Positions 9,401 to 18,346 of a DNA stretch of 64,000 bases are shown here, one piece after another. The stretch covers positions 5,503,501 to 5,567,500 of the forward strand of contig NZ_JALJWP010000001.1 in assembly GCF_024169245.1 (NCBI RefSeq), given 5' to 3'. This stretch comes from Pseudomonas koreensis. Lineage in GTDB: Bacteria; Pseudomonadota; Gammaproteobacteria; Pseudomonadales; Pseudomonadaceae. The notes below the pieces were generated by a model, which saw nothing but the letters and a program-made list of their open reading frames with translations, made no database searches and had not been told where the DNA came from. The number at the start of each line of letters is the position of its first letter. Within the stretch, counting starts at the first letter, position 1. A program made the translations under genes and the position numbers.

Positions 9401-11380
9401 ATGAAAGCCGAAATGCCCCACGCCCTACTCGACTGGGACGACCACGGACGCCCACGTTCGCGGGTGTTCGATGACGTGTATTTTTCCGACCAGTCGGGGC
9501 TGGACGAAACCCGCTATGTGTTTCTTGAACAGAATCGACTCGCCGAGCGTTTCGCTGCGTTGCCGGCCGATGGACGTCTGGTCATTGGCGAAACCGGTTT
9601 CGGCACCGGACTGAACTTTCTCTGCGCCTGGCAGTTGTTCGAACAGCACGCGGTGGCCGGCGCGCGCCTGCATTTTGTCAGCGTCGAGAAGTACCCGCTG
9701 GCACCTGCGGACCTGCGCCGGGCCTTGGTCCTGTGGCCGCAGCTCAAGCCATTGGCCGATCAATTGCTCCAGCAATACGTAGCGATTCATCCAGGCTTTC
9801 AGCGCATCACCCTGGCCGAAGGTCGGGTGACGCTGACTTTGCTGATTGGCGATGCGCTGGAGCAACTGCCGCAACTCGATGCACAGATCGACGCGTGGTT
9901 TCTCGACGGTTTCGCCCCGGCGAAAAACCCCGACATGTGGACCGCAGAGTTGTTCGTCGAACTGGCGCGCCTGGCTGCACCGGGCTCGACTATCAGCACC
10001 TTCACCAGCACCGGTTGGGTCCGGCGTTTGCTCAACGCTGCCGGGTTCAAGATGAAACGCACGCCGGGCATCGGCCACAAATGGGAAATCCTGCGTGGCG
10101 AATTTCTCGGCTGGCCCGCCGAGGTGGCTGCGCCCGTGCCGGCGAAACCCTGGTTCGCCCGCCCTGCTCCACTCACCGGCGAACGCCGGGCGCTGGTGAT
10201 CGGCGCCGGTCTGGCCGGCTGCGCGACGGCGTCGAGCCTGGCGGCGCGCGGCTGGCAGGTGAGTCTGCTGGAACGTCACGCGACGGTGGCGCAAGAAGCC
10301 TCGGGCAACCCGCAAGGCGTGCTCTATCTGAAGCTGTCCGCCCATGGCACCGCGTTGTCGCAATTGATTGTCAGCGGCTTCGGTTACACCCGGCGCCTGC
10401 TGGAAAGCCTGCAACGCGGCACTGATTGGGACGACTGCGGCGTGCTGCAACTGGCGTTCAACGCCAAGGAAGCCGAGCGTCATGCGCAATTGGCGGAGGC
10501 GTTTCCCGAGGATCTTCTGCAATGGCTGGACCAGCCGCAAGCGCAGGCGCGCGCCGGTGTCGGCGTGGTCCATGGCGGTCTGTTCTATCCCGAGGGTGGC
10601 TGGGTGCATCCGCCGGCGCTGTGTCAGGCCCAAGTGATGCACGCCAATATTGAATTGCTCAATCATCACCATGCCTTGGAGCTGCGCAAGGTCGCAGACC
10701 AGTGGCAAGCCTTCGACGGCGAGCGTTTGCTCGCCAGTGCACCCGTTGTGGTCTTGGCCGGCGCCGCGGACATCAAGCGTTTTGCCCAGAGTGCCGAATT
10801 GCCGCTCAAGCGTATTCGCGGGCAGATCACTCGCCTGGCTGAAACCGCAGACAGTCGTGCGCTGGCCACGGTGGTGTGTGCCGAAGGCTACGTCGCCCCG
10901 GCACGCCTGGGCGAGCACACGCTGGGCGCCAGTTTCGACTTCAACAGTGACGACCTGACGCCCACGACCGCCGAGCACCAAGGCAATCTGGCGATGCTCG
11001 AAGAGATTTCCAGCGATCTGCTGACACGTCTGAACATCAGCGAGCAGCCACTTGAGAACCTTGAGGGCCGCGCCGCCTTCCGTTGCACCAGCCCGGACTA
11101 TCTGCCGATCGTCGGCCCGCTCGCCGACCGCGCAGCCTTCGTTCAGACCTACGCGGCCCTGAGCAAGGACGCCCGGCAAGTGCCGGACAGCGCTTGCCCG
11201 TGGCTCGACGGTCTGTACGTCAACAGCGGCCACGGTTCTCGCGGGCTGATCACCGCGCCGCTGGCCGGCGAACTGCTCGCCGCGTGGCTGGACAACGAGC
11301 CGCTGCCGTTACCACGCAGCGTGGCCGAAGCCTGCCATCCCAACCGTTTCGCATTGCGCCAGTTGATTCGCGGCAAGTGA
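9401..11380 (+). CDS. mnmC: bifunctional tRNA mnm5s2U methyltransferase / FAD oxidoreductase
   Basis: The 659-residue protein completes mnm5s2U34 in tRNA. The N-terminal methyltransferase (MnmD, about residues 1-245) has GETGFGTGLNFL and DAWFLDGFAPAKNPDMW. The C-terminal FAD domain begins with VIGAGLAGCATASSL near residue 266 and converts cmnm5 to nm5. It ends with VNSGHGSRGL and a short tail. The start at 9401 is a choice between two nearby ATGs (also 9413), and neither has a strong ribosome-binding site. Confidence 0.93.
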   Translation: MKAEMPHALLDWDDHGRPRSRVFDDVYFSDQSGLDETRYVFLEQNRLAERFAALPADGRLVIGETGFGTGLNFLCAWQLFEQHAVAGARLHFVSVEKYPLAPADLRRALVLWPQLKPLADQLLQQYVAIHPGFQRITLAEGRVTLTLLIGDALEQLPQLDAQIDAWFLDGFAPAKNPDMWTAELFVELARLAAPGSTISTFTSTGWVRRLLNAAGFKMKRTPGIGHKWEILRGEFLGWPAEVAAPVPAKPWFARPAPLTGERRALVIGAGLAGCATASSLAARGWQVSLLERHATVAQEASGNPQGVLYLKLSAHGTALSQLIVSGFGYTRRLLESLQRGTDWDDCGVLQLAFNAKEAERHAQLAEAFPEDLLQWLDQPQAQARAGVGVVHGGLFYPEGGWVHPPALCQAQVMHANIELLNHHHALELRKVADQWQAFDGERLLASAPVVVLAGAADIKRFAQSAELPLKRIRGQITRLAETADSRALATVVCAEGYVAPARLGEHTLGASFDFNSDDLTPTTAEHQGNLAMLEEISSDLLTRLNISEQPLENLEGRAAFRCTSPDYLPIVGPLADRAAFVQTYAALSKDARQVPDSACPWLDGLYVNSGHGSRGLITAPLAGELLAAWLDNEPLPLPRSVAEACHPNRFALRQLIRGK

Positions 11381-11383
11381 GTT

Positions 11384-14300
11384 TCACGGGTCCGGCATCA
11401 CGCAGAGGCCCAGGTCCATCAGGCGAATCGACTCCTCCGTCAGGCGCTTGAACACGGCCTCCTGCGCCTGCTCCTTTTCAAGTCTGAGGGCCTCCGCCTG
11501 ACTCAAATAGTCGGCACTGGGCAGTGTGTCAGCCTGCTCATCCAGCGCACTCATGCGCGGTGCGAACGTTTCATCGATCAGCGAGAACTTGCGGGTAAAA
11601 GTACGTTGCAAGTAGTCACGCCAGAAGGATTGCTCCTGGATGAATTTCAGCCACCGGGGCGAGAGTTCGGCCGTGGTGATCCGGTGTTTTGCCGTGTCCA
11701 GATCAGTGGCAGTCACGCCGCTCTGCGCCTCGAACAGCATATTCTGCGGCTGGCCGGGCAGGTCCAGGGCCTTTGCCAGTCCGACGCGATAAGCCAGGTT
11801 GACCTCCAGCGGATCCAGTTTCGGCACCCTGATGGCGTGTTCCCGGGCAATCGCGTTCAGTTGTTCCAGCCGAAACAGGCCGCGGCCGAGGTTGAGCAGT
11901 GGTCTGGCAGTGACCGTGCCGCCGGATCTCCTGGTGATACGGTCGACCTCCACGGTCACTTCAAGATGACTGAAGTTGACCGCCGCGCTGTCAATGCAAT
12001 TGATCGGGTTGGCGGCCTCATCGAGCAACTGAGCGCAGAGGGCGCGATCGGCCTCCGCCGCCTTCAAAACCACCCAGACCCGTCGCTGCATGTCAGCCCT
12101 GCTCTTTGCGGCGTCGGCGGTATCGCCCAGTTGCGCGAGCAAATGAAACAGGCCTTCTGCACGCGCATCGTCGCGAAATGCCGCCCAGATTCGCGCCTGC
12201 TCGGCCCAGTCTTCCCCGCTGGTTTTGGTAAACCATAACGAGCGCGCGGTGCTCTCGTTGAAACGGGCAATGTCGTCTGCGGGATAACCCATTCCTATAC
12301 CGAAATTGTTGCGGTAGTTATCCAGATACGTTTTGGTGGTTTCAGTAAAGGGATTGAGCCCCACGTTGAGGGCCTGGGTGAATTTTCGCGGTTTCTGAAA
12401 CAGCCAATCGGGCAACTCCGTGATTTTGTTCTCGCCCATATCCATCCATTCGATATGGACGCAATTGCGCAGGCCTTCAGGCAGTTCGGTAATCCCCGTA
12501 TTGCGCAGCAATAGCCGACGCAGGTTGCTCATCTGACTGACATCCGGGGTGGCGCCCAGCGCGTTCCTGTTCAGATCCAGATACCACAACGTGCGCAGCC
12601 GGTTCAGCTTCGCCAGCGTCTGCTCGGTCAGTTTCAGCTGGTTGTTGGCCAGGCTCAATCGTTTGAGGTTGGGCATATACGACAGCACTTCGGGCAGCCG
12701 GGTGATGTTATTGGTGTCGAGTTGCAGCGACTCAAGCTGTTTGAAGGATTTGAGAAAGTGCGCGACATCATCGCCCTGCGCCATGTTGCGCATCGACAAG
12801 TGCTGCACATGGGCGAAGCTCAGACCCGGTGAAAAGGTCGGCAGCTTGCCGATGCGCATGCCGTCAAGGTCGAGGGCACAGACCGATCTGCCCTGTTCAT
12901 CCTTGATCCAGTGAAACCGCCGAAAACTCTCCTCGATCAGCTCGGCTGCCATCTTGCGGCTGTGCCGCGCTTCGGCCAGATCGCCCCCCATCGCCTTCAG
13001 GGCAACGCCATCCTCGCTCCAGACGAAGAGAACGTCCCGCAGGGTTTGCAGATCCTGACGCAAGGCTTTGAGCCGGATCGCCCGGCTGAGCGGAGCGTCG
13101 CCCAGTTCATCGAGCAATTGCCGGAGCTGGGCGTCGTCCAGGCGTGGATAGAGTTTGCGCACTGCGCGCAACAATCTGCGTGGGTGATTCGTCGCAGGGG
13201 CCTGATCGCCTTGCACGCAGGCAGGCTCGACAACCAGCGGTTCGTACTCGCCATTGATCAGTGTTCGCCCGGTGGCTTCGCGTTGCTCCAGCCCTGCGTC
13301 GAGCAACTTGCTGCGCAAGCGCTGCCCGCTGGTCTGCCCGACATCGACAAATCCGATCGCGTTACGCTGACGTGATGGCAGTGCTTTGAGGATGGCGGTA
13401 TACAAGGCGTTGGGCCCCGACGTTACTTTGCCAAGGGATACTTTGTCGCCGCCAAACGCTTCATAGCCTTCAGTGGATTTCACCAGATAGCAGGTATTGC
13501 CAGAGGTTGCCGACGCATCGCCGATGGCTTCCAGTACCGGGCCGGTCAAGGCTTTGTCGCGGACCTCCAGGCGCAGTTGTTTATCCCAGCCGCTGAGCCG
13601 TGGCAGCAACTGAATGGCCAGTTTGTCGGTATCGGCATTCGCCAGCCATGACCAGTGAAATCCGCTCAGCGCGCGGTCAAGCCGCACCTCGGCGGCACCG
13701 GCCCGGACTCGCTGCCCCAGCCGCAATGGCACCCGTGCGCTGGTGCGCAGGTGTTGACGCTCGACACTGGGCGCGCGGTCGATCAGCCGCTGTCCATAGC
13801 GCGCGGGAATGTCAGGAAAAACCGCGCGCAGTTTGAGCAAGTCATCCGCCTGACTCTGGTCGTAGCGTTGACACAGGCGTTCGAACACTGCGCGGTAATC
13901 CGACTGGAGCGCCGCACCGAGCTTTTTCGCCAGCGCGGTTTCCTCGATGCTTTTCGTGACGTTGCCGCCAAGCAACGCATCGATCTCGCTTTGGTACAGG
14001 CCATCGATAACCGTGCGCAGCAATTGGCCCCGGGCCAACTGGCTGCGGGTAACGACCACCCCCAGCGTCTCGTCGATCACGCTGTTTGCGGGATAAGTCG
14101 CCTCGACAATGCCCTCGTCATTGGTGACCTCGAGATAGCGGTCAGTGGGCCAGCCCGGCAATTTCGGCAGGGCATGCATCTGCTCCTCGACAGGTTGCCC
14201 AGAGTGGATCTCACCGCTCTGCAGCTCCGTGGTCAGTTCGCGTAACTGGCGCTCGATGCGTACACGTTCGACGGTATCGCGCAGGCGTACGGGAAGCTTC

Positions 14301-16207
14301 AGATTGTCGTTGAACGTGTCGAGCAATGCCTGCTGCGAAGTGCCACTGAGCCGACGCATCATGTCCAGGTCACTGTCAACAAAGTCGTGCAAGCGCGGAT
14401 CGATGCGTTTGAGCGTATAGGCACTGCTGCCCCATTCTTCGGGTTCTTCGGCGGGCAATCGCCAGCCACCTTCGACGTGGCGATTCAGTTCGGGAACATA
14501 GGCTTGCGCACGTTGCGGGTGTTCCAGGAACAAGCGCCGGGCATCGGCATCAAAACGGCCGGCCAGCACGCGATCGTCGACACGAGCGACGGTTTTGGTG
14601 CCAATCAGGTACAGCTCTTTGGAGCCGGCACTGATGGTAAAACCGGAAGGGAGGATATGCTCGTACCGAGTGAGATCGTTTTTCCACAGGCGCGGCTTGC
14701 CGGCCCGATTGAGTATCGCGGTGAATTGTCCGAAGAATTCCGGGTGCGCGCGCAACAATTTGCGCCCCAGCGTCCCGAGCACCTTTTGACCGCCGGCAAA
14801 GACGCCCATCAACGCAATGTCCTCGACCACGCTGAGCAGATGCGACAGGGCTTGCTGATGATCGCCGCGCTGCCAGTCCTCGACACCGTCGTACACTTCA
14901 CCGAGCAATTGCCCTACCGCCACGCCCATCATCAGTTGCCCGAGCACCGGCACGAACAGCCCGGCCACCGAGGCAATGCTCACCCCGCGCTGAATGAAAT
15001 CCAGCAGGCGCTTGCGGCGCGTCTCTTCATCGATATCCGCGGTCGGCACGGCCAGTTTACGGGCGTCGATCTGCAACTTGCCGACATGGCTTTGCACCAT
15101 GAACTCGAAGAGTGGCACGCCGATCGGCCACTGTTGGACGAAGCCCAGATCGCCGTTTTCAGCGAACGTCTTGAAGAAGTCGGCCTTGTCATCTTCGTCG
15201 AGGCTGCGGGCAAAGTACTCCTGATACTCGGCGGTTTTGAGTTGCTGTACGAGGTAGCGCTTGAACGCATTGAAACTCGGGTATTCATACACCGGCCGCT
15301 CAGGTTCGCCGGGCATATACACCATGCATCCGTCCTCGGGGTGTTGTTCCACGGAGCGTCTGGAAAATACGACCACGCCCCACACGCAGCTGTCGAGGAC
15401 CTTGATGCCCTGCATGATCCACGAGTCTTTGCCGTAGCGCAGGGTCTGCGCCGATGCCACGCCCTCGGCCACCATCAGATCCTGCAGCATGCGCAAACCT
15501 GTCGCGGTGATATGGCCCTTGAGCGCGGCCATATGCGTATCCAGTTCCAGCAGCGATTGCTTTAAAGCGGCGATATCGCGGGTCATGGCACTGGTCGCCA
15601 CGACTGTGCCGCTGTCATCACGCAGCCCGAACACTTGCTGCAGATGCTCCTGATATCTTTTGCCCAGATCCAGCTGGCGACAAAACGCGGCAAACGCCGC
15701 CGGGGTCAGGCCGTTCACGCCCTGCGGCGCGCTTGTCAAGCGCACCTGACTGCCATCGGGAAACGCGTCAGCCTGCTCTTCGTCTTCGGTGAAGTTCTGC
15801 ATGGCTGCCTGCAAGAGGGTTTGCGAAGCGTGTTTGACGATATCCGTCCCGGGCTGATCGGTCGCGGTCGCGTCGCAACCACAATCAACGCCCGGCAGAC
15901 TGATCACATCCGCGCCTGCGTCATAAACCGCTGGCCATTTTTTGCTCACCGCCGCCTCAAGCTCATTGATACAGAAGCTGTTCAAGGGTTTTAGCCGGGT
16001 CAGATCCTTGTTGACCTTCAACTGTTTGGCGTGCAGTTCACGATTGATTTCATCCAGCCTGGCCAGGCTGGCGGGCGAAGCCTGGAGCAAATGCGCCGAG
16101 AGATTCTTTTCCAGGGTTTCGGCGATTTCAAGATCGCCGGTTGCGTCGAACAAAGTGCTCAGGATCGACGCTTGAATCTGTGGATCTGTCTTGTCTTGGG
16201 TGGGCAT
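11384..16207 (-). CDS. giant LRR / NEL-type E3 ubiquitin-ligase protein with dermonecrotic-toxin-like N-terminus
   Basis: The 1607-residue protein has no signal peptide. Residues about 1-380 look like the Pseudomonas DUF6543/dermonecrotic-toxin N-terminal family. Two hydrophobic helices lie near 405-440 (GLFVPVLGQLMMGVAVGQLL) and 455-480. Leucine-rich repeats span about 1120-1270 (LKRLSLANNQL, LRRLLLRNTGITELPEGL). The C-terminal third matches a NEL ubiquitin-ligase domain: Cys1404 in NPINCIDSAAVNF fits the catalytic C-x-D motif, followed by DPLEVNLAYRVGLAKALDLP and FWRDYL. NEL proteins (IpaH, SspH) transfer ubiquitin inside eukaryotic hosts. No secretion genes and no hrp-box are nearby. The domain calls are by eye. 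Confidence 0.82.
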   Translation of the reverse strand: MPTQDKTDPQIQASILSTLFDATGDLEIAETLEKNLSAHLLQASPASLARLDEINRELHAKQLKVNKDLTRLKPLNSFCINELEAAVSKKWPAVYDAGADVISLPGVDCGCDATATDQPGTDIVKHASQTLLQAAMQNFTEDEEQADAFPDGSQVRLTSAPQGVNGLTPAAFAAFCRQLDLGKRYQEHLQQVFGLRDDSGTVVATSAMTRDIAALKQSLLELDTHMAALKGHITATGLRMLQDLMVAEGVASAQTLRYGKDSWIMQGIKVLDSCVWGVVVFSRRSVEQHPEDGCMVYMPGEPERPVYEYPSFNAFKRYLVQQLKTAEYQEYFARSLDEDDKADFFKTFAENGDLGFVQQWPIGVPLFEFMVQSHVGKLQIDARKLAVPTADIDEETRRKRLLDFIQRGVSIASVAGLFVPVLGQLMMGVAVGQLLGEVYDGVEDWQRGDHQQALSHLLSVVEDIALMGVFAGGQKVLGTLGRKLLRAHPEFFGQFTAILNRAGKPRLWKNDLTRYEHILPSGFTISAGSKELYLIGTKTVARVDDRVLAGRFDADARRLFLEHPQRAQAYVPELNRHVEGGWRLPAEEPEEWGSSAYTLKRIDPRLHDFVDSDLDMMRRLSGTSQQALLDTFNDNLKLPVRLRDTVERVRIERQLRELTTELQSGEIHSGQPVEEQMHALPKLPGWPTDRYLEVTNDEGIVEATYPANSVIDETLGVVVTRSQLARGQLLRTVIDGLYQSEIDALLGGNVTKSIEETALAKKLGAALQSDYRAVFERLCQRYDQSQADDLLKLRAVFPDIPARYGQRLIDRAPSVERQHLRTSARVPLRLGQRVRAGAAEVRLDRALSGFHWSWLANADTDKLAIQLLPRLSGWDKQLRLEVRDKALTGPVLEAIGDASATSGNTCYLVKSTEGYEAFGGDKVSLGKVTSGPNALYTAILKALPSRQRNAIGFVDVGQTSGQRLRSKLLDAGLEQREATGRTLINGEYEPLVVEPACVQGDQAPATNHPRRLLRAVRKLYPRLDDAQLRQLLDELGDAPLSRAIRLKALRQDLQTLRDVLFVWSEDGVALKAMGGDLAEARHSRKMAAELIEESFRRFHWIKDEQGRSVCALDLDGMRIGKLPTFSPGLSFAHVQHLSMRNMAQGDDVAHFLKSFKQLESLQLDTNNITRLPEVLSYMPNLKRLSLANNQLKLTEQTLAKLNRLRTLWYLDLNRNALGATPDVSQMSNLRRLLLRNTGITELPEGLRNCVHIEWMDMGENKITELPDWLFQKPRKFTQALNVGLNPFTETTKTYLDNYRNNFGIGMGYPADDIARFNESTARSLWFTKTSGEDWAEQARIWAAFRDDARAEGLFHLLAQLGDTADAAKSRADMQRRVWVVLKAAEADRALCAQLLDEAANPINCIDSAAVNFSHLEVTVEVDRITRRSGGTVTARPLLNLGRGLFRLEQLNAIAREHAIRVPKLDPLEVNLAYRVGLAKALDLPGQPQNMLFEAQSGVTATDLDTAKHRITTAELSPRWLKFIQEQSFWRDYLQRTFTRKFSLIDETFAPRMSALDEQADTLPSADYLSQAEALRLEKEQAQEAVFKRLTEESIRLMDLGLCVMPDP

Positions 16208-16570
16208 GGCAATAGTCCTTTATTGCGGTTGAGCCCTTGACCTTAGCGATCCCGCGCAGCAATTAACAATTCAAAATCCTGTGGGCAATCCGCACTTATC
16301 AAGCACCTTTTGTCATGGAAAAAATACTCCTGCACCACCCGGCCAGCACAAACCTCTGCAGTGAACCGCTTACCTGAAAAAGCGTAACGGCGCGCACGCC
16401 CAACGCGTGTTGCGGATGCCGCTCCTGACTGCCGGCAACGCGACGTAGCGGCTGGCTTATAACTTATCGATCTAAAACTCCACTTACCGCGACAGGTCAG
16501 TTTCTGAGTACCCGCACTTTTCGCGCGGTACGGCTTGACCTTCCCCAACGGAAAAACCGGTAAGGACCTT
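16208..16570. other. divergent intergenic region between NEL gene and NAGGN operon
   Basis: 363 bases without a gene hold both promoters. I see no clear -35/-10 pair and no hrp-box. An imperfect inverted repeat at 16508-16531 (GTACCCGC and GCGCGGTAC) lies about 40 bases before the asparagine-synthase-like gene and could be an operator or hairpin. The stretch 16455-16480 is AT-richer than its surroundings. Confidence 0.5.
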
Positions 16571-18343
16571 ATGTGCGGATTAGCTGGCGAGTTACGTTTT
16601 GATCAACAACCTGCAGACCTTGCAGCGATCGAAAGAATCACCCATCACCTTGCGCCTCGCGGCCCTGACGCGTGGGGCTTCCATGCCCAAGGGCCGATTG
16701 CCCTGGGCCATCGACGCCTGAAAATCATGGACCTGTCGGACGGCTCGGCGCAGCCGATGATCGACAGCCAACTGGGTTTGTCCCTGGCCTTCAATGGCGC
16801 GATCTATAACTTCCCGGAATTGCGCGAAGAGCTCGAAGCGCTCGGTTATGCCTTCTATTCGGGCGGCGACACCGAAGTGCTGCTCAAGGGTTATCACGCC
16901 TGGGGCGAGGCGCTGCTGCCGAAACTCAACGGCATGTTCGCCTTTGCCATCTGGGAGCGCGATGCCCAGCGCCTGTTCATCGCCCGCGACCGTCTCGGCG
17001 TGAAGCCGCTGTACCTGTCGCGCACCGGCCAGCGGCTGCGCTTTGCCTCGGCATTGCCGGCCCTGCTCAAGGGCGGCGATATCAACCCGATCCTTGATCC
17101 GGTAGCGCTTAACCACTACCTGAATTTCCACGCAGTCGTACCTGCGCCGCGCACGTTGCTGGCCGGTATCGAAAAACTGCCGCCCGCCACCTGGATGCGC
17201 GTTGAAGCCGATGGCCGCACCGAACAGAAAACCTGGTGGACCCTGCCCTACGGCCCGCATGAGGACGAGAAAAACCTCAACCTTGAAGACTGGGTCGATC
17301 GCGTCCTCGACAGCACCCGCGAAGCGGTGGCGATTCGTCAGCGTGCGGCGGTTGATGTCGGTGTGTTGCTGTCCGGCGGTGTCGATTCGAGCATGCTCGT
17401 CGGCCTGTTGCGCGAAGTCGGCGTAGAGAATCTGTCGACCTTTTCCATCGGTTTCCAGGACGCCGGCGGTGAACGCGGCGATGAATTCCAGTATTCGGAC
17501 CTGATCGCCAAGCACTACGGCACCCGTCACCATCAGTTGCGCATCGACGAGAAAGAAATCATCGAGCAACTCCCCGCCGCGTTCCGCGCGATGAGCGAGC
17601 CGATGGTCAGCCATGACTGCATTGCCTTCTACCTGTTGTCCCGGGAAGTGGCCAAACATTGCAAAGTGGTGCAGAGCGGCCAGGGTGCCGACGAGTTGTT
17701 TGCCGGCTATCACTGGTATCCGCAAGTCGACGGCGCGGCGGATCCTTATGCGGCCTATCGCGATGCGTTTTTCGATCGCAGCTATGACGACTATGCCGCA
17801 ACCGTGCAGCCGAAATGGCTGGTCGACCACGACGCGGCCGGCGACTTCGTCAAAGAGCATTTTGCCCAGCCTGGCGCTGATGCCGCGGTGGACAAAGCCT
17901 TGCGTCTGGACAGCACGGTGATGCTGGTCGATGACCCGGTCAAACGCGTCGACAACATGACCATGGCCTGGGGCCTGGAAGCGCGCACGCCGTTCCTCGA
18001 CTATCGACTGGTCGAGCTGTCGGCTCGTGTACCAGGCCAATTCAAGCTGCCCGATGGCGGCAAACAAGTGCTCAAGGAAGCCGCGCGTCGAGTCATTCCA
18101 AGCGAAGTGATCGACCGCAAGAAAGGCTATTTCCCGGTGCCGGGTCTCAAGCACTTGCAGGGCGACACGCTCAACTGGGTGCGCGAACTGCTGCTGGATC
18201 CGAGCCAGGATCGCGGCCTGTTCAACCCGACCATGCTCGACAAGCTTTTGACTGATCCACAAGGCCAGCTGACCCCGTTGCGCGGTTCGAAATTGTGGCA
18301 ACTGGCGGCCCTGAACCTGTGGCTCAGTGAACAAGGAATCTGA
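16571..18343 (+). CDS. N-acetylglutaminylglutamine amidotransferase (AsnB-like)
   Basis: The 590-residue protein begins MCGLAGE, so Cys2 is the class II glutaminase nucleophile. It has GHRRLKIMDLSDGSAQPM and FNGAIYN in the N-terminal domain. The C-terminal asparagine-synthetase domain has the pyrophosphate loop LLSGGVDSSMLV near residue 275. It lies directly before an ATP-grasp/GNAT gene and an M42 peptidase gene, the arrangement of the osmoprotectant operon making N-acetylglutaminylglutamine amide (NAGGN). It therefore probably amidates the dipeptide, rather than free aspartate, using glutamine. AAGGA sits just upstream of the ATG. Induction by osmotic stress is expected from the family. Confidence 0.93.
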   Translation: MCGLAGELRFDQQPADLAAIERITHHLAPRGPDAWGFHAQGPIALGHRRLKIMDLSDGSAQPMIDSQLGLSLAFNGAIYNFPELREELEALGYAFYSGGDTEVLLKGYHAWGEALLPKLNGMFAFAIWERDAQRLFIARDRLGVKPLYLSRTGQRLRFASALPALLKGGDINPILDPVALNHYLNFHAVVPAPRTLLAGIEKLPPATWMRVEADGRTEQKTWWTLPYGPHEDEKNLNLEDWVDRVLDSTREAVAIRQRAAVDVGVLLSGGVDSSMLVGLLREVGVENLSTFSIGFQDAGGERGDEFQYSDLIAKHYGTRHHQLRIDEKEIIEQLPAAFRAMSEPMVSHDCIAFYLLSREVAKHCKVVQSGQGADELFAGYHWYPQVDGAADPYAAYRDAFFDRSYDDYAATVQPKWLVDHDAAGDFVKEHFAQPGADAAVDKALRLDSTVMLVDDPVKRVDNMTMAWGLEARTPFLDYRLVELSARVPGQFKLPDGGKQVLKEAARRVIPSEVIDRKKGYFPVPGLKHLQGDTLNWVRELLLDPSQDRGLFNPTMLDKLLTDPQGQLTPLRGSKLWQLAALNLWLSEQGI

Positions 18344-18346
18344 TTG

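Noticed and set aside
9425..11233. 602-codon minus-strand open frame
   Set aside because: It is antisense to mnmC, whose motifs are complete. The frame is a shadow.
16208..16570. hrp-box search upstream of the NEL gene
   Set aside because: I found no GGAACC on the coding strand in this gap, so HrpL control of the NEL gene is not supported by the sequence.
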